The notes under the pieces were generated by a model that worked only from the letters and a program-made list of their open reading frames with translations, was not told the origin of the DNA and did no database searches. Shown here one piece after another: positions 8,501-13,907 of a stretch of DNA of 22,278 bases. The stretch comes from a virus, in IMG/VR virus record IMGVR_UViG_3300042470_000198, positions 1-22,278 of that record, one strand, 5' to 3'. The stretch's first letter is position 1. Each line of letters opens with the position of its first letter. A program made the translations under genes and the position numbers.

Positions 8501-9199
8501 GGGACGCTGTCTGGCTTCAAGCCCATCGCTTTCGAGCGAGCCTCGACGCTCTCCTGCAGGCGCTTGAGAGACGCTAGGACGGACGCGGTAGAACGGTCCT
8601 TCTGTGGTTGTTTCATATGACACCCCTTGAGCAGGTATTGTCGCAGCCTTTGGTGCTGAGACTTCAGGAATATTTGTTTTGGTTGCGGTTTTCGCTACAT
8701 CTTTAACTGCACCCAAGGCACCAGGCATAGCCGCTGTGGTCCATAGCTGGGGCAAAATAGGTGGCAGCTTGGACTCGCGCAAAAGGCGCTCTAAGCCCTC
8801 GGCAGTGCTCTCGAGGTACTCAGGGCCAAGCTCGGTCTGCATGGGCCTCATATCGCCTGTAATGAACTCCTGAGAGGCTTCTAAGGCGCGTTGCAGTGGG
8901 CTTGTGTCTGAAGGGTCGCCACTCTTCATTGCTTCCTTGATGAAGGCGCCAGCAGTGACGGCAGGTGACACCAAGGTGCGGCCAGCAATTGGTAGGCCTG
9001 TAAGTGCGGCGTCGATGCCACCAGCCAGGCGCGGGGCCACTGTCTCGATGTCTTGCAGGATATTGCCTTGGCCATAGCCTGGTAGCGATGACACACCACG
9101 CTTTGGTGTCTTGCCCATAAAACGATCTAAGGGGCTTCCACCGTCTTGCATGTTGACACCGTACAGAGCCTCGAGCAGTCGTTTGGGATTGGGCATCAT
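5540..9199 (-). CDS. Giant two-module phage protein with JAB/RadC-like metallopeptidase domain (1219 aa)
   Basis: The protein has two modules. Module A (residues about 1-718) holds a Gly/Ala-rich N-terminal region, a conserved-looking block FRAVHDFFGHAVHGNEF with EEIAWAAHSQMYSP (409-444) followed by ETRGQN (453-458), and a region 550-685 rich in Tyr and Phe that I cannot name. Module B (about 719-1219) carries a RadC/JAB-like site: SHNHPSG with His972 and His974, then Asp985, the JAMM zinc-binding pattern. Both modules open with RGVSSLPGYGQG (34-45 and 732-743) and close with a KxGG...ISxNxD-M-LEL tag (689-710 and 1196-1213). The protein resembles the polyvalent proteins described in phages, thought to be packaged or injected. 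Start 9199 has GGAGG upstream. Module B DNA is visibly more AT-rich than module A. Confidence 0.7.
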   Translation of the reverse strand: MMPNPKRLLEALYGVNMQDGGSPLDRFMGKTPKRGVSSLPGYGQGNILQDIETVAPRLAGGIDAALTGLPIAGRTLVSPAVTAGAFIKEAMKSGDPSDTSPLQRALEASQEFITGDMRPMQTELGPEYLESTAEGLERLLRESKLPPILPQLWTTAAMPGALGAVKDVAKTATKTNIPEVSAPKAATIPAQGVSYETTTEGPFYRVRPSVSQAPAGERRGSLESDGLEARQRPAGGTGSDVPQPITDETVRQVMSDPTNFVRQSADTYVQEAFGRPYQPPEISESSILKQAPIGRAFMLATTEDPAYKQTIFDQYASQMPEVIQQSGAKNYDELLAASYRQLAKETDEQFKRLPINLSYHRAGEGNYRNSKQMLQDVYGNKHLYVFQGGDEHPYLKDVDPITGLNENEKFRAVHDFFGHAVHGNEFGPKGEEIAWAAHSQMYSPLAQLAMSAETRGQNSTVNYTPLNAALKRTINELNMQRYEANRRGKTGLVKEIDGQLKEAWNGFQFAPQKPVLLPPEFISTKYEGEMPDYLRSLIRPEEGTSVSMPMMHFSKQAGLTETDPSFYGTGIKGEEAARLGEKGSVRPRTYFYTDESVTPEPGLGPHRYRAMGENLYDLSADPLMLSMLARETTRIPMTASSNKGLAQPAEATNALERLIRDYGYAGYISPQSTKPSAVLFGKVPVTPYKQGGAIRRVHISDNPDTMLLELMRAPRMQAGGSTDQFFGRTAPRGVSSLPGYGQGKEDVQQALTALEESPIGRIASGAGELAEGYMSGAGSTDLQKIGQGLSMIPMLGLPATIGRVAKTAKIAEPAIEAAQLTAKPVEQISKAAPKSIAEMTAEMAEKGKLNVREPSSLPGQVPSIPTPNNIQPITTVQLPTGQFATTTGFSTVKPVRTGFDVAETPEQVAHLTAGLRKSPQEQLVAVVVDENNKPIQVIRHTVGLINQSSAEPFSLVGAIANTPGAKGFYISHNHPSGVSQLSNADERLADVLLNMTQDTGVQMRGMLAIGKDKFAFYDPLSKSSSKDTKIPPAIRNKSIDMVERTLKKAQVMDATQFQGPKDIAKFADKFIGDQTGVLLLNNQNYPVGFMPIDAAQFSNLRKSGTAINILKGLERANANNAVLISKGNIPPEEMQNIQSFFNASSVRLLDALTGPQRDSLSMKGSLGNTGSTSFKSAIPIAAGLGAAAMQEDEYKKGGKVRISNNLDAMRLELLRKKHA

Positions 9200-9201
9200 C
9201 A

Positions 9202-9625
9202 GCCTCCGTTTGCGCGGGATGATAACTCGGCATTCCGTTCAGGCATAGCCTTCCCAGGGGTGGAAGCTAACCACCCTCGCCCACAAGGCGCATTTGATGT
9301 GCCTGCCAGCGTAGCCTTGAGCCAGCGATTCCTTCCATGCACTTGCTGTCTACCACCCTGATCAAGTGCATGTTGCCCGATACCTCGCTGAGAGTTCAGA
9401 TGGCGTGCGACAGGGGTTAGTGCCAGCCAGTGTTTAACTCCGAGCAGCCCATGCAGGCTCATTGCTATCGTGCGGAGTACGGACTGTGCATAAACAAAAA
9501 AAGCCGTTTGGTCTGCGCCCTGGTGGTGTTCCCTTGTAGTGAAAGGTACAAGGGCAGGACGCATACCGAACGACTCTATCTGCACCACACAGACACCATC
9601 ATTGTGGCTAAAGTTGCTCATGGCG
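9202..9625 (-). ncRNA. Candidate large structured RNA between terL and the 1219-aa gene
   Basis: This gap of about 424 bases lies inside a packed operon. In the transcribed (minus) sense it folds into many strong helices: a perfect 10-bp stem 9336-9345 with 9363-9372; an 8-bp stem 9531-9538 with 9547-9554, stacked on 9515-9522 with 9555-9562 (8 bp including one G-U pair that is valid only in the minus-strand RNA); 9431-9442 with 9473-9478 plus 9491-9496; an inner 9443-9449 with 9456-9459 plus 9464-9466; 9284-9289 with 9314-9319; and 9258-9263 with 9271-9276. An alternative is a 140-aa reading frame, ATG 9621 to 9199, whose TGA overlaps the next ATG as TGATG. That frame has no ribosome site and uses many codons rare in its neighbours (ATA, AGA, AGG, CGA, GGA). 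I favour RNA, without certainty. Confidence 0.45.
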
Positions 9626-11056
9626 TCAACTGGCATAGGGATTGGTCCTCGTGATGCCTGCGTCCACATAGTCCTCGGGATCGTAATCATCAGGCGGTAG
9701 CGGGTCGATGTTGAGCCAGCTTGCATCCCTGAGGTATCTGAGCGCCTGGCTGAAACTGTCGCAAAAGTCATCGTGGTCGGTATTCGGAAAGCTGCAGATC
9801 TGCGTGACCATCGCCTCAGCCCAGTCGCGGACATAACCCGGCCTATTGCTGGACTCGGGCACATACACGCGGCCAGCCTTCACGATGTTGGCCACAATCG
9901 ATAAGCGCTGAATCTTGTCAGCCCTGCCGGGGTTGTAAGCCCTCACTGGGATGTGTGCGCGCTGCAGGTCTTGGATCAGCACGATGCCAGCGGCTTTGTC
10001 CTCGACCAGGACCAGGTCCACCTTCTTGGCCGTCTTGCCCTCGCCAAAGATGATCTCGTACTCGTCAATGACCTTGGGCTTAAGATCGGGGTACTGCAGC
10101 CGATCTTGCCAGGCGTCGATGATCAGTACGCACATGCCACCGTCCTGGGGCTTGAAGACACCGAAAGTGATGCTTGCGGTGGGATCGTTGACCGTCTTCT
10201 CGGTGAAGGCGCAGTCATAGCTCTGGACCACAAACTCGAGCTTGGGTATGGGTTTGTCAGCAGGCCAAAGCTTGAACCAGTCGCGCTGCACGATACCGCC
10301 CTCCTCGGGGTCGATGATCTCAGCGTAGATTTCCTGGCGGCCAAGCTTGGTGCCTTCGTACTGCAGGATCTGGCGCTTGAAGTTCTCGGACAGGTTATCC
10401 AGGTTTGAGTAAGTGCTGGCAGTGGTAAGCACCACATCGTCGCCCTCGCGGCTGATCAGGTCGATGATCAGGTCCTTGGGCTTGGGTGTCGTCGTGCAGA
10501 TCAGCCTGGTCTTCATGTCATGCAACTTTAGTCGCATACCAAACTGGATCTGGTCCCAGGCTTCCTGAATGTACTCCCAGGCGGCAAGTTCATCCAACCA
10601 CCCGCCGTGGAATTGCGGACCGCGGAAGCGCTCAGGCTCCGAAGCGGGTATGCCTTTGATCAGCGAGCCGTTGGTCAAGCGTAGCTCGTGCAAGGCCTTG
10701 TTGTAATCAGCGATCAGGACCGCAGGAATCACGCTCAGGAGGCCCGAATCACCCTCGAAGCATGTACCCCTCACATCACTACTCGTTGGCGCCGCCACGA
10801 GCCATCTGGTGGCTTTGTAGGACTGTGCCCACCAGCCGATCTGCTCCGCAGCCGTCCTGGTCTTGCCGGCACCGCGGCCTGCAAGCATCAGCCATATGGA
10901 CCACCAGTCACCGTGCGGTAGGATCTGGTGCTTGAGTGCTCGTGTGAGCCACATCATGCGCCAGGACCAGGCGGCAGCCGCTTGTGGCTCTAGCCTGGTG
11001 TACTGCTCGCGGATCTGTGGATCTTTGAGCAGGACCTCAAGATCACTTGTCCCCAA
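9626..11056 (-). CDS. terL: Terminase large subunit (476 aa)
   Basis: This is the packaging motor ATPase and nuclease, which cuts concatemeric DNA and pumps it through the portal. Visible motifs are Walker A GRGAGKT (60-66), Walker B WLDELAAW (153-160, with the catalytic Glu after Asp), the coupling motif CTTTPKP (187-193), and a C-terminal RNase H-like nuclease with Asp281 in QSYDCAF, an acidic pair near Glu352/Asp353 and Asp433 in HDDFCDSF. The length of 476 is normal for the family. The start overlaps the small-subunit gene by 14 bases. The C-terminal DPLPPDDYDPEDY tail is acidic, possibly a portal contact. The frame is complete, ending in TGA at 9626. Confidence 0.95.
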   Translation of the reverse strand: MGTSDLEVLLKDPQIREQYTRLEPQAAAAWSWRMMWLTRALKHQILPHGDWWSIWLMLAGRGAGKTRTAAEQIGWWAQSYKATRWLVAAPTSSDVRGTCFEGDSGLLSVIPAVLIADYNKALHELRLTNGSLIKGIPASEPERFRGPQFHGGWLDELAAWEYIQEAWDQIQFGMRLKLHDMKTRLICTTTPKPKDLIIDLISREGDDVVLTTASTYSNLDNLSENFKRQILQYEGTKLGRQEIYAEIIDPEEGGIVQRDWFKLWPADKPIPKLEFVVQSYDCAFTEKTVNDPTASITFGVFKPQDGGMCVLIIDAWQDRLQYPDLKPKVIDEYEIIFGEGKTAKKVDLVLVEDKAAGIVLIQDLQRAHIPVRAYNPGRADKIQRLSIVANIVKAGRVYVPESSNRPGYVRDWAEAMVTQICSFPNTDHDDFCDSFSQALRYLRDASWLNIDPLPPDDYDPEDYVDAGITRTNPYAS

Positions 11057-11594
11057 GTTGCCTCTTGCTCTCGAGGTTCTTTAACATGGCGTCAAAGATG
11101 CTGATGTCAGCCTGCATGGCCACGGGATTGTCAGCGTCACCAGCGTGAGTGAGGCGCTCACCGTACTTCTTGGGATTCCACTTGGCCAGCAGCTTGAGCC
11201 GTGTCTCGATCTGCAGCTTACGGTGACCAAGCATGTCTTCCCTGGTAACCGTGATGCCATCTTCAGTCTCAACTTGCTTGGTGCCCCACTTAGGCGTGTC
11301 AGCTAGCTCGAGACATTCCTCGGCCATCTTGTCGTAGCCGATTTCGCGTGCGCGTGCGATTGCTCTGGAAAGACCGACGCCCTCCGCACCCAAAGCATCA
11401 TCTCGATACATCCAATCGTAGATTGTTTGCCATGCTGGCATACCCTCATCTCTGCATATCTGTCTTAATGGCTCAGCGTTACTTAAGCGCTCCACAATCT
11501 CTTGGGCGATCTCAGGGGTGTATTTGCTGGGGCGGCCAGTTTTCTTGGGCGCGGGTTTTGGCGCGGCCTGGGCTTTGGGTTTGGCGGGTTTGGG
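11043..11594 (-). CDS. terS: Terminase small subunit, Sf6-type (183 aa)
   Basis: This DNA-recognition subunit marks viral DNA for packaging. After a Lys/Pro/Ala-rich leader (residues 1-24) comes a helix-turn-helix region GRPSKYTPEIAQEIVERLSN with QICRDEGMPAWQTIYDW (about 20-62), then a long helical oligomerisation segment, as in Sf6-type small subunits. I chose the start at 11594 because GGAAGA lies about 4 bases upstream and the promoter at 11627-11655 would start transcription near 11620. This excludes the longer frame that begins at 11672. The ATG at 11612 remains possible but has a poorer ribosome site. Its stop lies inside terL. Confidence 0.85.
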   Translation of the reverse strand, partial: PKPAKPKAQAAPKPAPKKTGRPSKYTPEIAQEIVERLSNAEPLRQICRDEGMPAWQTIYDWMYRDDALGAEGVGLSRAIARAREIGYDKMAEECLELADTPKWGTKQVETEDGITVTREDMLGHRKLQIETRLKLLAKWNPKKYGERLTHAGDADNPVAMQADISIFDAMLKNLESKRQLGDK

Positions 11595-11626
11595 CATCAC
11601 ATCTTCCAGTGACATAAGATCCGCTG

Positions 11627-11655
11627 ATGATAGGGTTTTGGTGGGCTGGTGGCAA
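11627..11655 (-). promoter_or_regulatory. Sigma70-type promoter for the packaging and head operon
   Basis: On the minus strand the -35 is TTGCCA (11650-11655, 5 of 6 to consensus) and the -10 is TATCAT (11627-11632, 5 of 6), with an exact 17-base spacer. The expected start of transcription is near 11620, just upstream of terS. A 10-base palindrome CTTGCGCAAG lies just upstream (11659-11668) and could bind a regulator. The terminator at 11706-11731 directly upstream separates this unit from the replication operon. Confidence 0.65.
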
Positions 11656-11705
11656 TTACTTGCGCAAGGCAAGCTCTAACTGCTTGATTTTACTACAGCT
11701 TTACC

Positions 11706-11731
11706 AAAAAAAGAACCCCCATTGCGGGGGT
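11706..11731 (-). terminator. Rho-independent terminator of the minus-strand replication operon
   Basis: In the minus strand a 6-bp GC-rich stem (ACCCCC pairing with GGGGGT, positions 11726-11731 and 11715-11720, 5-base loop) is followed by TTCTTTTTTT (11715-11706). This is a classic intrinsic terminator. It lies 53 bases after the last small gene of the operon (stop at 11784). It is a minus-strand terminator because only that strand has the T tract. Confidence 0.8.
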
Positions 11732-11783
11732 GTAACTCTGTTGGGAAGTACAGAGGGGATCTCAGGAAGAACACCAACATGGA

Positions 11784-11900
11784 CTACAACTCAGAGTCTA
11801 AATCCTCCCCGTCGTCTTGGCAATCCTCTTCACGCTCAGCACGCTCGCGCTCACGATAGTACTCATACAACTTGCGGTCCAGCCATGCGTCATAATCCAT
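11784..11900 (-). CDS. Small acidic protein (38 aa)
   Basis: The 38-residue frame begins at ATG 11900 with GGAG 7 bases upstream and starts 4 bases after the stop of the preceding gene. The product begins MDYDAWLDRKLYEYY and continues with an Arg/Glu repeat-like stretch (REREREAE type) and an acidic tail. It is probably a single charged helix. Function is unknown. The ribosome site, tight spacing and position just before the operon terminator support it as a real gene, although it is very short. Confidence 0.55.
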   Translation of the reverse strand: MDYDAWLDRKLYEYYRERERAEREEDCQDDGEDLDSEL

Positions 11901-11904
11901 TTGT

Positions 11905-12090
11905 TTACTCCAGGCTGAGAAAGGTGTTGATGGCATCGCGCAACTCAATGACTTTGTCGCGGTTGATGGCTACTGCTGCATGAGCACCCAACTTCCATAC
12001 TGACAACCATAAGCCATTGTCATGCTCGCTCAATGTAAGACGGTCAACTGCTTCAAGGTCAATACAAGTATCAAATTCTTTTTTGCTCAT
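11905..12090 (-). CDS. Small protein of unknown function (61 aa)
   Basis: This is a 61-residue soluble protein beginning MSKKEFDTCIDLEAVDRL and ending in a helical INTFLSLE. The middle (WLSVWKLGAHAAVAINRD) looks like beta strands of a small alpha/beta domain. Start 12090 has AGGAG 7 bases upstream, in the leader CCAGGAGCAAAC, which is also used by the 12327 gene. No family is recognised. Confidence 0.6.
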   Translation of the reverse strand: MSKKEFDTCIDLEAVDRLTLSEHDNGLWLSVWKLGAHAAVAINRDKVIELRDAINTFLSLE

Positions 12091-12126
12091 GGTTTGCTCC
12101 TGGTGGTGGGGCCGTAGTTCCTGGGT

Positions 12127-12327
12127 TTAATTAGCTAAGGCAAGGCGTGCATGACGGGAAGCCACTGAAAACGCAGTTCCAAATTGTGTACAGCAACCGA
12201 CAATGATGCCGTCCTTGCCGTCGGTAATGTAGTACAGGTTTTTGCCTGCGTGCCATACATGAAAACGCCCGTCACTACCTTTGTGCTTCCAAGTTTTGCG
12301 GTCATCGTTCATCGTTGTTTGTTGCAT
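12127..12327 (-). CDS. Small protein of unknown function (66 aa)
   Basis: This 66-residue protein is rich in aromatic residues in its first half (a DGRFHVWHAGKNLYYITDG segment of beta-hairpin character), followed by a Gly/Cys turn and a C-terminal helix (ASRHARLALAN). Start 12327 has AGGAG 8 bases upstream, in the same leader as the gene at 12090. Met6 is an alternative start without its own ribosome site. No family is recognised. The 58 bases between it and the Ref-like gene contain only the leader. Confidence 0.55.
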   Translation of the reverse strand: MQQTTMNDDRKTWKHKGSDGRFHVWHAGKNLYYITDGKDGIIVGCCTQFGTAFSVASRHARLALAN

Positions 12328-12385
12328 GTCGTTTGCTCCTGGTTGGTTTGCGTTGTTTGCTACTGAGACTCAATCGTACTCTCAT

Positions 12386-12712
12386 TTAATCCACTTGTGT
12401 AGACACACGCCATCCATCCGACAAGTGGTCATGGTAGGCAACTAAACGGCGTGTCACATGCAGCAGTTCAGCCTCATCCACCTGGTAATGCTTAGTAAAC
12501 GCTTTGATACCCATGCCATGGATGCCAGTGCGTCCCCTATGGTGCTCAGGGCATAGCGGTATCGCGTCCCAGTGGCTTGCGCGCTGGGCCATGCCCGTGC
12601 CCTTCCTGGGGTGATGGATTTCACTCGGAGTGCCAGGATTGCCCTGAAGATGGCATAAAACACAACCAATTGCGGCAACTTTGCTCAAATGTTTTTTTTC
12701 TTCTTTATTCAT
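12386..12712 (-). CDS. Ref-family HNH nuclease, chimeric 5' end (108 aa)
   Basis: The protein matches the Ref family (phage P1 recombination enhancement function, a RecA-dependent HNH nuclease): Cys17-x2-Cys20, the EIHHPRKGTGMAQRASH core with His33 and His34, and CPEHHRG with Cys54, His57 and His58 as zinc and catalytic ligands. It would nick or cut DNA during recombination-dependent repair. Codons 1-31 (12620-12712) are AT-rich and recoded, whereas codons 32 onward are GC-rich like the rest of the phage. A remnant of the original first 31 codons survives upstream at 13271-13366. The start overlaps the homing endonuclease stop by 8 bases. There is no good ribosome site of its own, so translation is probably coupled. 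Confidence 0.8.
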   Translation of the reverse strand: MNKEEKKHLSKVAAIGCVLCHLQGNPGTPSEIHHPRKGTGMAQRASHWDAIPLCPEHHRGRTGIHGMGIKAFTKHYQVDEAELLHVTRRLVAYHDHLSDGWRVSTQVD

Positions 12713-13226
12713 AATAGATATAAGTTTTTTGACATTTTATACGGCTAATACAGTTTTTTGACACTCCAAATTTTTCAGCCAATTTGTTTAATGAATCATT
12801 GCTTTGCCTAATTTTTCCAGCTTCTTCATTTGTTAATTTTGCAAATGGATTTTTCTCTCCAGCTTGCCATGTCCCATGTTTTTTCTTATCAGCATGGTTG
12901 TTTTTAATCGTGTCCCATCGAAGATTAGTTAAATAGTTATTAATTCTGATGCCGTCATTGTGACAAGCCTCTTGATTTTGCTCAGGCTCACCTACAAAAG
13001 TGAGCAAGACGAGCCGATGAACAAGCTCTTGTTTCCTGCATCCTCCACCCGTCAAGTTAACGCATTCATAACCATTTTTTGCCACAATTTTTTTTAAGAC
13101 TATGCCTCCTCGTGTTGAAATGCCAAACCGAGTTGGAACAGGCCGTCTTTTTGATCTTATGTTGCCGAAGGCTGAAACTTCATAAAAATTTTCCCAGCCA
13201 AAACACTCTTTCCATAACTCTTCCAT
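12705..13226 (-). CDS. HNH homing endonuclease with NUMOD4 and C-terminal HTH (173 aa)
   Basis: Residues 4-30 are a NUMOD4 motif (WKECFGWENFYEVSAFGNIR). Residues 70-118 are an HNH_3 type nuclease (HRLVLLTFVG, then CHNDGIRINNYLTNLRW, then NNHADKKKHG). Residues 131-165 form a helix-turn-helix (LTNEEAGKIRQ to GVSKNCISRIK) for DNA recognition, the order seen in I-HmuI-like phage enzymes. It makes a nick or break in the intact target gene so that the element is copied in. I chose the start at 13226 because AAGGAGGT lies about 4 bases upstream. The longer frame to 13310 runs back through the remnant. The gene is far richer in A and T than its neighbours. Confidence 0.9.
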   Translation of the reverse strand: MEELWKECFGWENFYEVSAFGNIRSKRRPVPTRFGISTRGGIVLKKIVAKNGYECVNLTGGGCRKQELVHRLVLLTFVGEPEQNQEACHNDGIRINNYLTNLRWDTIKNNHADKKKHGTWQAGEKNPFAKLTNEEAGKIRQSNDSLNKLAEKFGVSKNCISRIKCQKTYIYYE

Positions 13227-13238
13227 GACCACCTCCTT

Positions 13239-13262
13239 TACACCATTGTAGCGAATGGTGTA
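13239..13262 (-). promoter_or_regulatory. RNA hairpin directly upstream of the homing endonuclease ribosome site
   Basis: A perfect 9-bp inverted repeat (TACACCATT and AATGGTGTA, 6-base loop) ends right where the endonuclease ribosome site AAAGGAGG begins. In the minus-strand mRNA it would place a stable hairpin at the 5' side of the ribosome site. It could limit translation, protect the mRNA, or mark the 5' boundary of the mobile element. There is no T tract after it, so it is not a terminator. Confidence 0.5.
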
Positions 13263-13270
13263 CAAAATTG

Positions 13271-13366
13271 CTACTCTGCTGGCGTACCAGGCGTGCCTTG
13301 CAAGTGACACAGCACGCAGCCAATGGCAGCCACCTTATCGAGGTGCTTTTTCTCTTCGTTGGTCAT
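13271..13366 (-). pseudogene. Remnant 5' end of the ref-like gene, cut off by the homing element (31 aa)
   Basis: The frame from ATG 13366 to TAG 13271 encodes 31 residues, 26 of them identical to residues 1-31 of the downstream Ref-like protein (differences at 2, 3, 10, 25 and 30). It ends exactly where the downstream copy continues into the nuclease core, and it includes the first zinc Cys pair but no catalytic His. Its codons are GC-rich like the phage, unlike the recoded copy. The ATG overlaps the upstream stop as ATGA, the original coupled start of the ref-like gene. A 31-aa product may still be made, but it cannot be a nuclease. Confidence 0.8.
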
Positions 13367-13581
13367 AACGCTTTGCGGATCTGCTCAGCATGCTCAATGC
13401 CCCAGCCCCTGCCTTGTGATTGCGCAATCTTTGCGGCGTAAGCCAATCCCGACCTGAAGCCAGCGCTCCAGCCCTCGGCGTACACCTCCTCAGTCCAGCC
13501 CTTATCGTCCTCAAACGCTACGGCGCCGAGAAAGTCAGCCAGGTCTGCCAGCATTTGCTTGTGGCGGCCATCGTTGCTCAT
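13363..13581 (-). CDS. Small phage protein of unknown function (72 aa)
   Basis: This is a 72-residue mostly helical protein beginning MSNDGRHKQMLADLADF. It has an acidic middle (FEDDKGWTEEVYAEG) and a Gly/Ala-rich helix (WSAGFRSGLAYAAKIAQ). I chose the start at 13581, where TGATG overlaps the previous stop by 1 base. A longer frame upstream to 13668 would overlap the previous gene by nearly 90 bases. It ends in the ATGA shared with the ref-like remnant. No family is recognised. Confidence 0.6.
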   Translation of the reverse strand: MSNDGRHKQMLADLADFLGAVAFEDDKGWTEEVYAEGWSAGFRSGLAYAAKIAQSQGRGWGIEHAEQIRKAL

Positions 13582-13907
13582 CAGATCGTGGCCTTGCCCT
13601 CGTTCCTGAGGTTTGCTTGTTCCGTTCTCCAAATGTCCACTCTCGCTTGCGCTGCGATCAAATCCCATCTTAATTTCTCCTCAACTTGCACTGCAATTTC
13701 AATACCCCTCAGCAGTTCAATGTACTCGGGGTGCGCGTAAGCGTCACGCTCTTGAGCGCCTAGCGCTGTCTCAAGCGATTGCTTCATAAGCAAAGCCTTC
13801 TTGCTCTTTCGGAATTCTTCAAGGTACACGCGCTGCGCTTTTGCGTCAGCAAATTGTTTCGCGTGCTTAATGATGTAATCGACTGCGGCGTGCGGATCAT
13901 GCTTCAT
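13581..13907 (-). CDS. Conserved-type phage protein of unknown function (108 aa)
   Basis: This 108-residue highly helical protein has a Lys/Arg/Glu-rich first half and a second half with AHPEYIELLRGIEIAVQVEEKLRWDLIAAQARVDIWRTEQANLR-type sequence (shown here in full only to indicate its heptad character; see residues about 60-100). I recall similar helical proteins near recombination genes in other phages, but their function is unknown. The start at Met 13907 is preferred to 13919 for its weak GAGA ribosome site. It overlaps the preceding gene by 11 bases. Confidence 0.65.
   Translation of the reverse strand: MKHDPHAAVDYIIKHAKQFADAKAQRVYLEEFRKSKKALLMKQSLETALGAQERDAYAHPEYIELLRGIEIAVQVEEKLRWDLIAAQARVDIWRTEQANLRNEGKATI

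Larger units (their letters stand above)
12620..13273 (-). mobile_element. Homing element: endonuclease gene plus recoded 5' end of the invaded ref-like gene
   Basis: The boundaries are drawn from the alignment of two copies of the ref-like 5' end. Upstream copy codons 1-31 end at 13274, and the second copy's codon 31 ends at 12620. The block between is about 654 bp, markedly AT-rich against both flanks, and holds a hairpin (13239-13262), the HNH homing endonuclease and a replacement first exon for the target gene. Removing 12620-13273 would fuse remnant codon 31 (GAG) directly to ATC (codon 32) in frame, recreating an uninterrupted ref-like gene. That exact in-frame fusion is the strongest evidence for insertion. 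Confidence 0.75.

Noticed and set aside
9622-9864. Upstream extension of the 9199-9621 frame into the terL gene
   Set aside because: It is antiparallel in codon sense to nothing and simply overlaps the conserved terL C-terminus, including the Asp433 nuclease block, in another frame. Only the part after the terL stop needs an explanation.
12620-13273. Group I intron with a homing endonuclease
   Set aside because: The second copy of the 5' coding end has its own ATG and restores a full frame without splicing, and I saw no group I core motifs. Splicing would leave the recoded copy unexplained.
12705-13310. Longer homing endonuclease frame beginning at 13310
   Set aside because: The added 28 residues translate the ref-like remnant in a wrong frame. 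The strong ribosome site lies at the Met at 13226.
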